A DNA stretch of 15,643 bases from Pseudomonadota bacterium (lineage in GTDB: Bacteria > Pseudomonadota > Gammaproteobacteria > Xanthomonadales > Rhodanobacteraceae): assembly GCA_021798675.1 (NCBI GenBank), contig JAJZGE010000006.1:1-15643 (forward strand), written 5' to 3'. Of the stretch, positions 1-7,568 are shown in pieces. Under the pieces are notes generated by a model. The model was not told where the DNA came from. It did not search any database and saw nothing but the letters and a program-made list of their open reading frames with translations. A program made the position numbers and the translations under genes. Position 1 is the first letter of the stretch. Each line of letters opens with the position of its first letter.

Positions 1-810
1 ATCGGAGATGCCAAACGCAGCGAGGGTCTTCGGCAGGCTGTTCTCGCCGTGCCCCGCCTGCAGCCGCTGCAGCGCGGAAATCATCGCGCCGCGGCCGGCC
101 AGCTTGGCGCCGGCCGCGTCGGCGTGGAACTCGCGCCAGCGCGAGAAGGCCATCACGATCATCGAGGCGAACAGGCCGAACACCAGCTGCAGCGCCATCA
201 CGGTGACGAAATAGCCAATGCCCGTGCCGCCGCGGTTGTCGTCGCGGCCACCGGACAGCCAGCTGTCCACCAGCCGTCCCACCACGCGCGCGGCCAGGAT
301 CACCAGTGTGTTCAGCACGCCCTGGATCAGGGTCATGGTCACCATGTCGCCGTTGGCGACGTGGCCGATCTCATGACCGAGCACGGCGGCCACCTGGTCG
401 CGGTCCATCTGCTGCAGCAGGCCGGTGCTTACCGCCACCAGTGCGCTGTTCTTGGTCATGCCGGTGGCGAAGGCGTTCATTTCCGGCGCGTCGTAGATAG
501 CCACCTCGGGCATGCCGATGCCTGCGTTCTGCGCGTGCCGGCGCACCGTCTCCACCAGCCAGCGCTCGGCTTCGCTGGCCGGCTGCTCGATCACCCGTGC
601 ACCGGTGGTCATCTTGGCCATCCACTTGGACATGGCCAGCGAGATGAAGGCGCCGCCCATGCCGAACACGGCGGCGTAGATCAGCAGGCCGGTGCTGCCG
701 CCGAACCCCTGCGCGGCCGCCATCTGGTCCACTCCGAGCAGGTGGCAGACGATGCTCAGCAGGAACAGGACGGCGAGGTTGGTACCGAGGAAAAGAAGGA
801 TGCGGCGCAT
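1..810 (-). CDS. htpX: HtpX-type membrane zinc metalloprotease (3' end cut off by window)
   Basis: An integral inner-membrane M48 protease that degrades misfolded membrane proteins, working alongside FtsH. The 270 residues visible lack only the C-terminal part (E. coli HtpX is 293 residues). There are two N-terminal hydrophobic segments (about residues 4-24 and 36-58). The zinc motif HEIGH is at residues 146-150, followed by hydrophobic stretches (about 158-178 and 196-222), and the likely third zinc ligand is Glu227 in a WREFHADA context, matching the family's REF.AD block. The start is the ATG read from 810, giving the typical MRRI.LFL.TN opening, with a modest GAGA Shine-Dalgarno. It is divergent from gluQ. 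A CTTGAAA element upstream recalls a heat-shock -35, in keeping with known heat-shock control of htpX, but the -10 is poor. Family assignment is very secure. Confidence 0.96.
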   Translation of the reverse strand, partial: MRRILLFLGTNLAVLFLLSIVCHLLGVDQMAAAQGFGGSTGLLIYAAVFGMGGAFISLAMSKWMAKMTTGARVIEQPASEAERWLVETVRRHAQNAGIGMPEVAIYDAPEMNAFATGMTKNSALVAVSTGLLQQMDRDQVAAVLGHEIGHVANGDMVTMTLIQGVLNTLVILAARVVGRLVDSWLSGGRDDNRGGTGIGYFVTVMALQLVFGLFASMIVMAFSRWREFHADAAGAKLAGRGAMISALQRLQAGHGENSLPKTLAAFGISD

Positions 811-853
811 GGCTGTCTCGTTGGCAGTCACGGGGACGGAAATCTTGCCGATG

Positions 854-881
854 AGTGTAGGCGCTGCCGGATGTTTTCAAG
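854..881 (-). promoter_or_regulatory. Candidate htpX promoter, possibly sigma-32-like
   Basis: Reading the minus strand, CTTGAAA (881-875) is followed 15 bases later by TACACT (859-854), about 45 bp before the htpX start. CTTGAAA matches the sigma-32 -35 consensus, and htpX is a heat-shock gene in other proteobacteria. However, the downstream half fits the sigma-32 CCCCAT-type -10 poorly, and a 15-base spacer is short for sigma-70. It is a weak candidate. Confidence 0.3.
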
Positions 882-927
882 CCGGGCTCCACTCGCCAGC
901 GGGGCGGCAGACAGGCAGACTTCGGCG

Positions 928-1791
928 ATGGAATACCGCGGACGCTTCGCTCCCTCGCCCACCGGCCTGCTGCACTTCGGCTCGCTGGTCGCCGCCGTCG
1001 GCAGCTGGCTGCGCGCGCGGCAGGCCGGCGGCCGCTGGCTGCTGCGCATGGAAGACATCGACCCGCCGCGCGAGGTTCCCGGCTCGGCGGCCGCCATCCT
1101 CGCGGCTTTGCCGGCGTTCGGGCTGGTCGCGGACGAACCGGTGCTGCTGCAGTCGGAGCGCCGCGCCGCCTACGACGCCGCGTTTGCACGGCTGCGCGAG
1201 ATTGACGCGGTGTTTCCCTGCTGGTGCAGCCGCAGCGAACTGGCCGCCGCCGGACCGCATCGCGACGGACGCTGCACCAGCCGGCCCGACCCGGGCCGCG
1301 AACCGGCATGGCGGTTGCGTACGCCGGACATCGACGTCGCCTTCGACGACGCCTTGCAGGGACCGCAGCGACAGAACCTGCGCGAAGCCGCCGGCGACTT
1401 CGTGATACGCCGCGTCGAGGGCCTGTATTCCTACCAACTGGCCTGCGTGGTGGACGACGCCCACCAGGGCATCACCGAGGTGGTGCGCGGCAGCGACCTG
1501 CTCGACTCCACGCCGCGGCAGATCCACCTGCAACGCCTGCTGGGACTGCCCACGCCACGCTACCTGCACCTGCCGCTGGCGCTGGACGCGCAGGGACGCA
1601 AATTGTCCAAGTCGTCGCAGGCGGTGCCGGTCGATCCCGCCGATCCGCTGCCGGCCTTGCGCCGTGCGCTGGAGTTCCTTGGCCAGCCACCTACCGCCGA
1701 GGCCGGGGACGCGCCTACATTGCTGGCTTCGGCGTCGCGCCGCTTCGATCCGACCCGCCTGCCGCACCGCAACGGTTGCTTTGCCGGCTGA
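928..1791 (+). CDS. gluQ: Glutamyl-Q tRNA(Asp) synthetase
   Basis: A truncated paralogue of glutamyl-tRNA synthetase that activates glutamate and attaches it to the queuosine base in the anticodon of tRNA-Asp; cytoplasmic. At 287 residues it is catalytic domain only, the usual length, with no anticodon-binding domain. The class I HIGH-like site is in FAPSPTGLLHFGS (residues 7-19), the glutamate-site block RMEDIDPPR begins at 40, and the KMSKS-like site is KLSKS at 225-229. A zinc-binding insert has Cys98, Cys100 and Cys116, but the position of the E. coli tyrosine ligand is Arg112, next to His111. The frame is open further upstream, but ATG 928 gives the canonical N-terminus. It stands apart from dksA, its partner in many gammaproteobacteria. 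Nothing in the window shows queuosine synthesis genes. Confidence 0.95.
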   Translation: MEYRGRFAPSPTGLLHFGSLVAAVGSWLRARQAGGRWLLRMEDIDPPREVPGSAAAILAALPAFGLVADEPVLLQSERRAAYDAAFARLREIDAVFPCWCSRSELAAAGPHRDGRCTSRPDPGREPAWRLRTPDIDVAFDDALQGPQRQNLREAAGDFVIRRVEGLYSYQLACVVDDAHQGITEVVRGSDLLDSTPRQIHLQRLLGLPTPRYLHLPLALDAQGRKLSKSSQAVPVDPADPLPALRRALEFLGQPPTAEAGDAPTLLASASRRFDPTRLPHRNGCFAG

Positions 1792-1803
1792 GCAGTTATA
1801 AAT
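1776..1803 (+). promoter_or_regulatory. Candidate promoter of phaB
   Basis: TTGCTT (1776-1781) and TATAAA (1797-1802) are separated by 15 bases. The AT-rich TTATAAAT stretch is striking against the GC-rich surroundings. It overlaps the last codons of gluQ and would give a leader of roughly 65 nt before the phaB start. The short spacer is the main weakness. Confidence 0.5.
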
Positions 1804-1875
1804 CTGGCGGGTGGGCCGACGCCGGTTGCCGACCGTTGCGCGAGGCGCCCATCATCCAACCCAAGGAGACTCGAC

Positions 1876-2616
1876 ATGACGCAGCGCACGGCATTGGTTA
1901 CGGGCGGCACGGGCGGCATCGGCAGCGCCATCGTGCGCTACCTCGCCCGCCAGGGGCATCGGGTCGCCACCAACTACCGCAATGCCGAGAAGGCCGAAGC
2001 CTGGCGCAAGGCCATGGCCGACGAGGGGATCGAGGTGTGCATGGTGTCCGGCGACGTCTCCGACCCGGCCTCCAGCGAGGCGATGATCCAGGAGATCGCC
2101 GGCCAGTGCGGCCCGGTGGACATCCTGGTCAACAACGCGGGCATCACCCGCGACACCACCTTTCACAAGATGAGCTACCAGCAGTGGACGGAGGTGCTGA
2201 ACACCAACCTCAACGCCTGCTTCAACGTCACCCGCCCGGTGATCGAGGGCATGCGCGAGCGCAAGTGGGGTCGCATCGTGCAGATCAGCTCGATCAACGG
2301 CCAGAAGGGCCAGTACGGTCAGGCCAACTACGCCGCCGCCAAGGCCGGCATGCACGGCTTCACCATCTCGCTGGCACAGGAAAACGCCAAGTTCGGCATC
2401 ACCGTGAACACCGTCTCGCCCGGCTACGTCGGCACCGACATGGTGATGGCGGTGCCGGAGGAGGTGCGCGCGAAAATCGTGGCGCAGATTCCGGTGGGCC
2501 GGCTCGGCCGCCCCGACGAGATCGCCCACGCCGTGGCCTTCTTCACCGGCGACGAGGCGGCGTGGATCACCGGCGCCAACCTCGCCATCAACGGCGGGCA
2601 CTACATGGGTTGGTAG
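1876..2616 (+). CDS. phaB: Acetoacetyl-CoA reductase (PhaB-type short-chain dehydrogenase)
   Basis: An NADPH-dependent reductase that converts acetoacetyl-CoA to (R)-3-hydroxybutyryl-CoA, the second step of polyhydroxybutyrate synthesis. The 246 residues carry the SDR cofactor motif TGGTGGIG (9-16), the NNAG motif (86-89) and the catalytic Ser139, Tyr152 and Lys156. The block around SSINGQKGQYGQ, and SPGYVGTDMV further on, are characteristic of PhaB rather than FabG. The start has a strong AAGGAGA Shine-Dalgarno (1863-1869) with a 6-base gap. No phaA, phaC, phasin or phaR is in the window, so it is an orphan here. It probably has its own promoter at the end of gluQ. A strong hairpin follows the stop. 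An alternative is a related beta-ketoacyl reductase, but the motif fit to PhaB is close. Confidence 0.9.
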   Translation: MTQRTALVTGGTGGIGSAIVRYLARQGHRVATNYRNAEKAEAWRKAMADEGIEVCMVSGDVSDPASSEAMIQEIAGQCGPVDILVNNAGITRDTTFHKMSYQQWTEVLNTNLNACFNVTRPVIEGMRERKWGRIVQISSINGQKGQYGQANYAAAKAGMHGFTISLAQENAKFGITVNTVSPGYVGTDMVMAVPEEVRAKIVAQIPVGRLGRPDEIAHAVAFFTGDEAAWITGANLAINGGHYMGW

Positions 2617-2625
2617 CCGTTGCTC

Positions 2626-2658
2626 CGGGGCCGGCCCGCCCGGGCATGGCCGGCCCCG
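2626..2658 (+). terminator. Strong GC hairpin downstream of phaB (terminator-like, no U-tract)
   Basis: An 11-bp perfect inverted repeat, CGGGGCCGGCC (2626-2636) and GGCCGGCCCCG (2648-2658), encloses an 11-base loop, starting 10 bases after the phaB stop. No run of T follows, so it may act as an attenuator or 3' stabiliser rather than a full intrinsic terminator. It would bury an in-frame ATG at 2646, which favours the later start (2688) for the next gene. Confidence 0.55.
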
Positions 2659-2687
2659 ACACGAACACCGCGACGCGCCGGACACCG

Positions 2688-4004
2688 ATGGAAACGACCT
2701 TCTCCGCACCGCTGGGCAAGATCCTCGACCTGCTGCTCGACGCCATCTGCATCGTCGACGCAGAGGGGTACTACGTGTTTGTCAGTGCCGCTTTCGAGCG
2801 CATCTTCGGCTATGCCCCCGACGAAGTGATCGGCAGGCAGATGATCGACCTGGTGCATCCCGAGGACCGGGAGATCACACTGCGCACGGCCGCTGCAATC
2901 ATGGACGGCAAGCATGCGTCCAATTTCCAGAATCGCTACGTGCGCAAGGACGGCCGGATCGTGCACATAATGTGGTCGGCGCGCTGGTCCGAGGACGACT
3001 GCGTGCGGATCGCCGTAGCCCGCGACATCACCGAACTCAAGCGCGCCGAGTCGATGCGCCTGGCACTCCACGCCATCTCCGAGACGGCGCACGCCGCCCA
3101 GGATCTGCCTGCCGTGTTCGAGCAGGTGCACCGGATCGTCGACGACATCCTGCCCATGGCCAGCTTCATCGTCGCCCTGCGGAACCCGGTGGATGGCCGC
3201 CTCGAAGTCCCGTATGCCGCCTGCGGCGGCGAGGCGCCGCCCACCGCGGGAAGCCTCGCCGCCGAGGTGATCCGCAGCGACAAGGCCGTGCAATCGACCG
3301 TCGGGGATTCGCACTGGCTGGGCGTGCCGCTGTACGCGAAGGAAAGCCCGATCGGGGCGCTGGTCGTGGAGCAGAAAGTGCGAACCAGCCATGCCAGGGC
3401 CGACGCCGAACTGCTGGAATTCGTCGCCACCCAACTGGGCACGGTGATCGAGCGCAAGCAGGACCAGGTCCAACTGCACCACCTGGCCCTGCACGACCCG
3501 CTGACCGACCTGCCCAACCGTACCCTGTTCCACAACCGCCTGCAGGCCACGCTGGAGAGCGCCGCGCGTGCGGAATCGCGGGCGGCCCTGCTCTACATCG
3601 ACCTGGACGGCTTCAAGCAGGTCAACGACGTGCATGGCCATGCCGTCGGCGACCTGCTGCTGTGCGAGGTCGCTGCCCGCATCCGCGGTTGCCTGCGCGA
3701 ACGCGATACGGCGGCGCGCGTCGGCGGCGACGAGTTCGTGGTGCTGCTGGATGTGGCCACGCCAGGGCATGCTGTAGAGGTCGCGGAACGGATCCGCACG
3801 GCGCTGGCCCGGACCCATCTGTTGCAAGGCCAGATGATCCGCGTCTCGGCCAGCATCGGCGTGGCCACGTTCCCGCAGGACGGCCAGGACAGCGAGCAGC
3901 TGAGCCGGGCGGCCGATCGGGCCATGTACCGGGCCAAGAAGGCCGGCGGCAACCGCACCCGGACCGCTGCTCCGGCCGAGGCCGAGGCCGGCGATCAGGC
4001 CTGA
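2688..4004 (+). CDS. PAS-GAF-GGDEF diguanylate cyclase
   Basis: A cytoplasmic sensor enzyme predicted to make the second messenger cyclic di-GMP from two GTP. Of 438 residues, about 10-120 form a PAS domain (with the FGYAPDEVIG and HPEDRE blocks and a PAC-like end ARDITELKRAE). Residues about 125-256 are GAF-like, and 262-425 are a GGDEF domain. The active-site signature is intact GGDEF at 346-350, and the metal-binding DLDGFK starts at Asp305. An inhibitory I-site RERD (337-340) lies five residues before GGDEF, so product inhibition is expected. There is no EAL domain, membrane segment or signal peptide. ATG 2688 lacks a clear Shine-Dalgarno; an in-frame ATG at 2646 would add 14 residues but lies in a stable hairpin. 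The gene follows phaB by 71 bp and its last 10 bases overlap the end of tcdA. The input signal cannot be told from sequence. Confidence 0.92.
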   Translation: METTFSAPLGKILDLLLDAICIVDAEGYYVFVSAAFERIFGYAPDEVIGRQMIDLVHPEDREITLRTAAAIMDGKHASNFQNRYVRKDGRIVHIMWSARWSEDDCVRIAVARDITELKRAESMRLALHAISETAHAAQDLPAVFEQVHRIVDDILPMASFIVALRNPVDGRLEVPYAACGGEAPPTAGSLAAEVIRSDKAVQSTVGDSHWLGVPLYAKESPIGALVVEQKVRTSHARADAELLEFVATQLGTVIERKQDQVQLHHLALHDPLTDLPNRTLFHNRLQATLESAARAESRAALLYIDLDGFKQVNDVHGHAVGDLLLCEVAARIRGCLRERDTAARVGGDEFVVLLDVATPGHAVEVAERIRTALARTHLLQGQMIRVSASIGVATFPQDGQDSEQLSRAADRAMYRAKKAGGNRTRTAAPAEAEAGDQA

Positions 4005-4789
4005 TCGGCCTGCAGCAAGCGCTCCATCACCTTGCCCACCGCCGCAAAGGCGAATGCGCCGGTAACGTGCGTCGCCGCGCCCAGCCCGCCGCCGCAGGCC
4101 AGGTTCAGGGCATCGCCGCCCGGCGGCCGGTTGCCGCACACGCTGCCATCGGGCTGCGGGTACTGCACGTTCTGCAGCGAATACACGGCCGACACGCCGA
4201 AGTAGCGGTCCGGGTTGCGCGGAAAATGGAAATCGGTGCGGAGCTTCTTGCGGATCAGGCTGAACATCGCATCGTGCTCGGTGCGCGAGAGGTCGCGCAC
4301 GCGGATCTGCGTGGGGTCGGTGCGACCGCCCGCCGAACCCACGCTGACGATGGGAAGCTTGCGGCGGCGGCACCATGCGATCATCTCCAGCTTGACGCGG
4401 AAGGCGTCGCAGGCGTCCAGCACCGCGTCGTAGCCACGGTCCAGCAACTCGTCCAGCGTGGAAGTGGTGAGGAAGCGCTCGATGCCCTCCAGCCGCAAGG
4501 CCGGGTTGATCGCACGCAGCCGCGCGGCCATCACGCCCACCTTGGGTTTGCCGAATTCGCCGTCCAGCGCGTGCATCTGGCGGTTGGTGTTCGATACGCA
4601 TACCTCGTCGGCGTCGATCAGGGTGAGCCGCCCCACGCCGCTGCGTGCCAGCGCCTCGGCCGCCCACGAGCCCACGCCGCCCACGCCCACCACGCAAACA
4701 TGGCGCTGCGCCAGTTTCGCCACGCTGCCGACGCCATACAGCCGTTCGATGCCGGCGAAGCGCTCGTGGGGGAATGCGGTGTCGCTCAT
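3995..4789 (-). CDS. tcdA: tRNA threonylcarbamoyladenosine dehydratase (TcdA/CsdL)
   Basis: An E1-like, ATP-dependent enzyme that dehydrates t6A at position 37 of ANN-decoding tRNAs to the cyclic form ct6A. The 264 residues match the E. coli protein (268) along the whole length. Visible blocks are the nucleotide-binding GVGGVGSW (35-42), IDADEVCVSNTNRQ (58-71), the CRRRKLPIV block (140-148), GRTDPTQI (155-162) and the C-terminal ACGGGLGAAT (231-240). The start is the ATG read from 4789, with AAGG 9 bases upstream; longer in-frame extensions give no family-like sequence. It is divergent from the cytochrome gene (83 bp apart) and convergent with the diguanylate cyclase. The sulfur-acceptor partner CsdE and the desulfurase CsdA are not in view. 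Confidence 0.95.
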   Translation of the reverse strand: MSDTAFPHERFAGIERLYGVGSVAKLAQRHVCVVGVGGVGSWAAEALARSGVGRLTLIDADEVCVSNTNRQMHALDGEFGKPKVGVMAARLRAINPALRLEGIERFLTTSTLDELLDRGYDAVLDACDAFRVKLEMIAWCRRRKLPIVSVGSAGGRTDPTQIRVRDLSRTEHDAMFSLIRKKLRTDFHFPRNPDRYFGVSAVYSLQNVQYPQPDGSVCGNRPPGGDALNLACGGGLGAATHVTGAFAFAAVGKVMERLLQADQA

Positions 4790-4817
4790 GGGGTACGGCC
4801 TTGCTGCGGGACGCGCG

Positions 4818-4842
4818 ATTCTATCGCCGGCCGGGTTATGCT
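4818..4842. promoter_or_regulatory. Divergent -10 elements between tcdA and the cytochrome gene
   Basis: Within the 83-bp gap, TAGAAT on the minus strand (4823-4818) would give tcdA a leader of about 20 nt. TATGCT on the plus strand (4837-4842) would start the cytochrome transcript about 25 nt before its ATG. No good -35 is visible for either, so these are candidates only. Confidence 0.4.
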
Positions 4843-4872
4843 CGCCGCATTTCCCCCTTGAAGAGCCGCCCC

Positions 4873-5262
4873 ATGCGTGCAGCACTGCTGATCCTGCTCG
4901 GTCTCGCCATCGGCGTCATCGGCACCGCCCAGGTGATGAGCGCGCTGGCCGCGCGCAACCCCATGCCCAAGGCGGTGATGCACACCATGGGCTACCACAT
5001 GGGAGCGCTGAAGCAGGCGATGAAGGCACAGCAATGCGACGCGGCGAAGACCCTGCCTCACCTGCTGCGTCTGCAATCCACCGCCACCGACATCCTGCCC
5101 ACGTTCGGCATCGCCGACCGCGGCTTCAGCGACGACGAGAACAAGCTGCAGGCCAGCCTGCAGCAGGCCATCGCATCCGCCCCGGCCAACTGCGCGGCGC
5201 TCGCCACGGCGCTGAAGCCCGTGGGCGAGTCCTGCCAGGACTGCCACCAGCAATACCGCTAG
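4873..5262 (+). CDS. Small class II c-type cytochrome (cytochrome c'/c556-like), exported
   Basis: 129 residues. The N-terminal hydrophobic segment (about 3-25) is a signal peptide or uncleaved membrane anchor. The remainder is predicted largely helical, ending in a single haem-binding CQDCH (121-125) only four residues from the C-terminus. A CxxCH close to the C-terminus of a short four-helix protein is the hallmark of class II cytochromes. The distal ligand would be an early methionine such as Met43 in the GYHMGALKQAM stretch. Cys55 and Cys107 could form a disulfide. It is expected to work in the periplasm; the redox partner is unknown. A GAAGAG Shine-Dalgarno precedes ATG 4873. Its TAG stop is interleaved with that of the opposite DUF962 gene. 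The class is a structural inference from motif position, not a confident subfamily match. Confidence 0.8.
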   Translation: MRAALLILLGLAIGVIGTAQVMSALAARNPMPKAVMHTMGYHMGALKQAMKAQQCDAAKTLPHLLRLQSTATDILPTFGIADRGFSDDENKLQASLQQAIASAPANCAALATALKPVGESCQDCHQQYR

Positions 5263-5561
5263 AAGCTGAGCTTGCCGCGCAGCATCTGCGCGTACATCAC
5301 CCAGTCGCCCAGCAGACTGTAGAGCGGGTGGCGGAAGGTGGCCGGGCGGTTCTTCTCGTAGACGAAGTGGCCGATCCACGCGCAGCCGTAGCCGGCCACC
5401 GGCAGCAGCCACAGCCATGCCGGTCGCCCGCTGGCGATCGCCAGCAGCAGGATCAGCAGCACCAGCGTGCTGCCGACGAAATGCCAGCGCCGGCACAGCC
5501 GGTTGCTGTGCTCGCCCAGGTAGTAGGGATAAAACGCGCGGAAGCTGGCGAATTCGGCCAT
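5259..5561 (-). CDS. DUF962 / Mpo1-like membrane protein
   Basis: 100 residues. The opening FRAFYPYYLGEHSN (7-20) and the RRWHFVG block (24-30) are typical of the DUF962 family. Yeast Mpo1 of this family is an Fe(II)-dependent dioxygenase acting in 2-hydroxy fatty acid alpha-oxidation. Candidate metal ligands His18, His27, His65 and His78 are all present. Hydrophobic segments lie at about 28-43 and 48-67. The reaction in bacteria is not established, so the enzymatic role is inference. It starts 10 bp after the pirin stop, with a GAGGGGGA Shine-Dalgarno overlapping that stop, so translation is probably coupled. It is the last gene of the hydrolase-OYE-pirin cluster and ends at a CTAG shared with the cytochrome gene. 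Confidence 0.88.
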   Translation of the reverse strand: MAEFASFRAFYPYYLGEHSNRLCRRWHFVGSTLVLLILLLAIASGRPAWLWLLPVAGYGCAWIGHFVYEKNRPATFRHPLYSLLGDWVMYAQMLRGKLSF

Positions 5562-5571
5562 GTCGTCCCCC

Positions 5572-6441
5572 TCAGCCCGGCAACGGGATGGATTCCTGCT
5601 CGTCGCCCGGCACGACGGGGAAGCGCCCCTCGCGCCAGTCGGCCTTGGCCTGCTCGATGCGTGCGTCGTCGGCGGCTACGAAATTCCACCAAAGGCGGCG
5701 CTCGCCATCCAGTGGCGCACCACCGAACAGCATCACGCGACTGGGCCGGATCGCCTTGATCGCCGCCGCAGCGCCGGATTGCGCCGCCATCTGCCCTGCG
5801 GCCAGCGTCGTATTGCACCAGGCCAGCTCGCCCTCGATCACGTGCACGCCGTACTCGGCATGCTCGGCCGGCAGAGCCAGTTCGGCGCCGGCATCGAGCC
5901 GTGCCTCGGCAAAGAACATTGGCGCGAACACCTTTACCGGCGAAGCCTCGCCCCAGCCGGTGCCGGCGATCAGCACCAGCGCGACGCCAGGACGGCGGAT
6001 GCGCGGCAACGCGTCGGCTTCGTGGTGGTGGAAGGCTGGCGCGACCTCCGCCTGGTCGCGCGGCAACGCCACCCAGACCTGGATGCCGTGCAGCCGCTGA
6101 CCCGCGGCGCGCACCTCCGGCGGCGTGCGTTCGGAGTGCACGATACCGCGGCCGGCGGTCATCCAGTTCACCTCGCCTGGACGGATGTCGGCCAGGCTGC
6201 CCAGGCTGTCGCGGTGGCGGATGCTGCCATCGAACAGCCAGGTCACCGTGGCCAGGCCGATATGTGGATGCGGCCGTACGTCCATGCCCTTGCCTGGCGC
6301 GAAGTCCACCGGCCCCATGTGGTCGTAGAACACGAACGGCCCCACGTGACGCGCTTCGAGCACGGGAAGCAGCCGCCGCACGGCGAAACCGTCGCCGAGA
6401 TCGTGCCGGCGGCCTTCGATCAGGATCGGTTGCGCGTCCAT
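5572..6441 (-). CDS. Pirin family protein (bicupin)
   Basis: A 289-residue cupin-fold protein with the full set of pirin metal ligands: His58 and His60 in RPHPHIG, and His102 and Glu104 in GRGIVHSE. The FYDHMGP block (38-44) is also characteristic. Bacterial pirins bind Fe and have been linked to quercetin dioxygenase activity, redox sensing and modulation of central metabolism; the role here cannot be assigned from sequence. The start, read from 6441, has a GGGGAGGGA Shine-Dalgarno lying just past the stop of the upstream OYE gene (13 bp gap), so the two are almost certainly co-transcribed. The C-terminal cupin (about 175-289) ends in a block rich in W, F and acidic residues typical of the family. 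Confidence 0.93.
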   Translation of the reverse strand: MDAQPILIEGRRHDLGDGFAVRRLLPVLEARHVGPFVFYDHMGPVDFAPGKGMDVRPHPHIGLATVTWLFDGSIRHRDSLGSLADIRPGEVNWMTAGRGIVHSERTPPEVRAAGQRLHGIQVWVALPRDQAEVAPAFHHHEADALPRIRRPGVALVLIAGTGWGEASPVKVFAPMFFAEARLDAGAELALPAEHAEYGVHVIEGELAWCNTTLAAGQMAAQSGAAAAIKAIRPSRVMLFGGAPLDGERRLWWNFVAADDARIEQAKADWREGRFPVVPGDEQESIPLPG

Positions 6442-6454
6442 CGTCCCTCCCCGT

Positions 6455-7513
6455 TCACCAGGCTCGCTGATATTGCGCCGGCGCGGGCAGGGACGCACCC
6501 AGCTCCTGGGCGGCACGGCGCGGGAAATACGGATCGCGCAGGCTCTCGCGGGCAATCAGCACCACGTCGGCTTCTCCGTTCGCCACGATCGCCTCGGCCT
6601 GCTTCGCCTCGGTGATGAGGCCCACCGCACCGGTGGCCATGCCCGTCTCGTGCCGGACCTGTGCGGCGAACGGCACCTGGTAGCCGGGACCCAGCGGAAT
6701 CCTGACGTGCGGCACCAATCCGCCGCTGGAGACGTCGACCAGGTCCACACCCAGCGCCTTCATGTCGCGCGACAGCTGCACGCTCTGCCCTACGTCCCAG
6801 CCACCTTCGGCCCAGTCGGTGGCCGAGATGCGCAGCCACAGCGGCAACTCCTCCGGCCACACCTCACGCACCGCGGCGACCACCTCGCGCACCAGCCGCG
6901 TGCGGTTCTCGTAGCTGCCGCCGTAGGCGTCTTCGCGCCGGTTGCTCAACGGCGACAGGAACTGATGCAGCAGGTAGCCGTGGGCGGCATGCAGTTCCAC
7001 CAGCTTGAAGCCGGCGACCAGCGCGCGCTGCGCGGCGGCACGGAAATCGGCGAGCACCTGGCGGATGCCCGCCGCATCCAGCGCCAGCGGCACGTGCCAG
7101 CCGGCATCGAACGGCACGGCCGACGGCGCTACCGTGGTCCACGCGCCCTGTGCCGCGGCGAGGGAGCCACCGCCCTCCCACGGCCGTTGCGCGCTGGCCT
7201 TGCGGCCGGCGTGTGCGAGCTGCACCCCGGGTACCGCGCCTTGCGCAGCGATGAAGGCCACGATCGGCTGCCATGCCGCCAACTGGGCCTCGTTCCAGAG
7301 GCCGGTGTCGCCGGGCGAGATGCGCCCTTGCGCCGACACCGCAGTGGCCTCGGCAATCACCGCGCCTGCACCACCCACCGCACGGCTACCCAGGTGCACC
7401 AGGTGCCAGTGGTCGGGCAGGCCATCGGTGGCCGAGTACTGGCACATCGGCGATACCACGATGCGGTTGCGCAGGCTGAGGCTGCGCTGCTGGATGGGCT
7501 CGAACAATTTCAT
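6455..7513 (-). CDS. Old yellow enzyme family NADH:flavin oxidoreductase (YqjM/XenA-type)
   Basis: An FMN-dependent ene-reductase that uses NAD(P)H to reduce electron-poor C=C bonds (enones, maleimides, nitro compounds); a cytoplasmic TIM barrel. The 352 residues show the thermophilic-like (YqjM) subclass features: Cys24 and Tyr26 in SPMCQYSA, which tune the flavin, and the substrate-binding pair His175/His178 in LHAAHGYL. These are followed by the conserved SPLSNRR.DAYGGS.ENR block (187-204). The start is the ATG read from 7513 (MKLFEPI, the usual OYE opening), although no good Shine-Dalgarno precedes it. It sits 55 bp after the alpha/beta hydrolase gene and 13 bp before pirin. Substrate is unknown; detoxification of electrophiles is the common inference for this class. 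Confidence 0.94.
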   Translation of the reverse strand: MKLFEPIQQRSLSLRNRIVVSPMCQYSATDGLPDHWHLVHLGSRAVGGAGAVIAEATAVSAQGRISPGDTGLWNEAQLAAWQPIVAFIAAQGAVPGVQLAHAGRKASAQRPWEGGGSLAAAQGAWTTVAPSAVPFDAGWHVPLALDAAGIRQVLADFRAAAQRALVAGFKLVELHAAHGYLLHQFLSPLSNRREDAYGGSYENRTRLVREVVAAVREVWPEELPLWLRISATDWAEGGWDVGQSVQLSRDMKALGVDLVDVSSGGLVPHVRIPLGPGYQVPFAAQVRHETGMATGAVGLITEAKQAEAIVANGEADVVLIARESLRDPYFPRRAAQELGASLPAPAQYQRAW

Positions 7514-7568
7514 GAGGCGACCGGCGTGGGAATGGAAACCCTTACAGTGCCGGCGCGAAACGCCCACA

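Noticed and set aside
49..927. Open frame extending gluQ upstream to position 49
   Set aside because: The extension is antisense to htpX, low in family-like sequence, and ATG 928 gives the exact GluQ N-terminus.
1876..2616. FabG (fatty acid beta-ketoacyl-ACP reductase) as an alternative name for the SDR
   Set aside because: The SSINGQKGQYGQ and GGHYMGW features are those of PhaB, and there are no fab genes nearby.
2601..4697. Long minus-strand open frame of 698 codons across the diguanylate cyclase and tcdA
   Set aside because: It is a GC-driven shadow: the PAS-GAF-GGDEF protein and TcdA in other frames match known families end to end, and this frame has Ala/Arg/Gly-rich nonsense.
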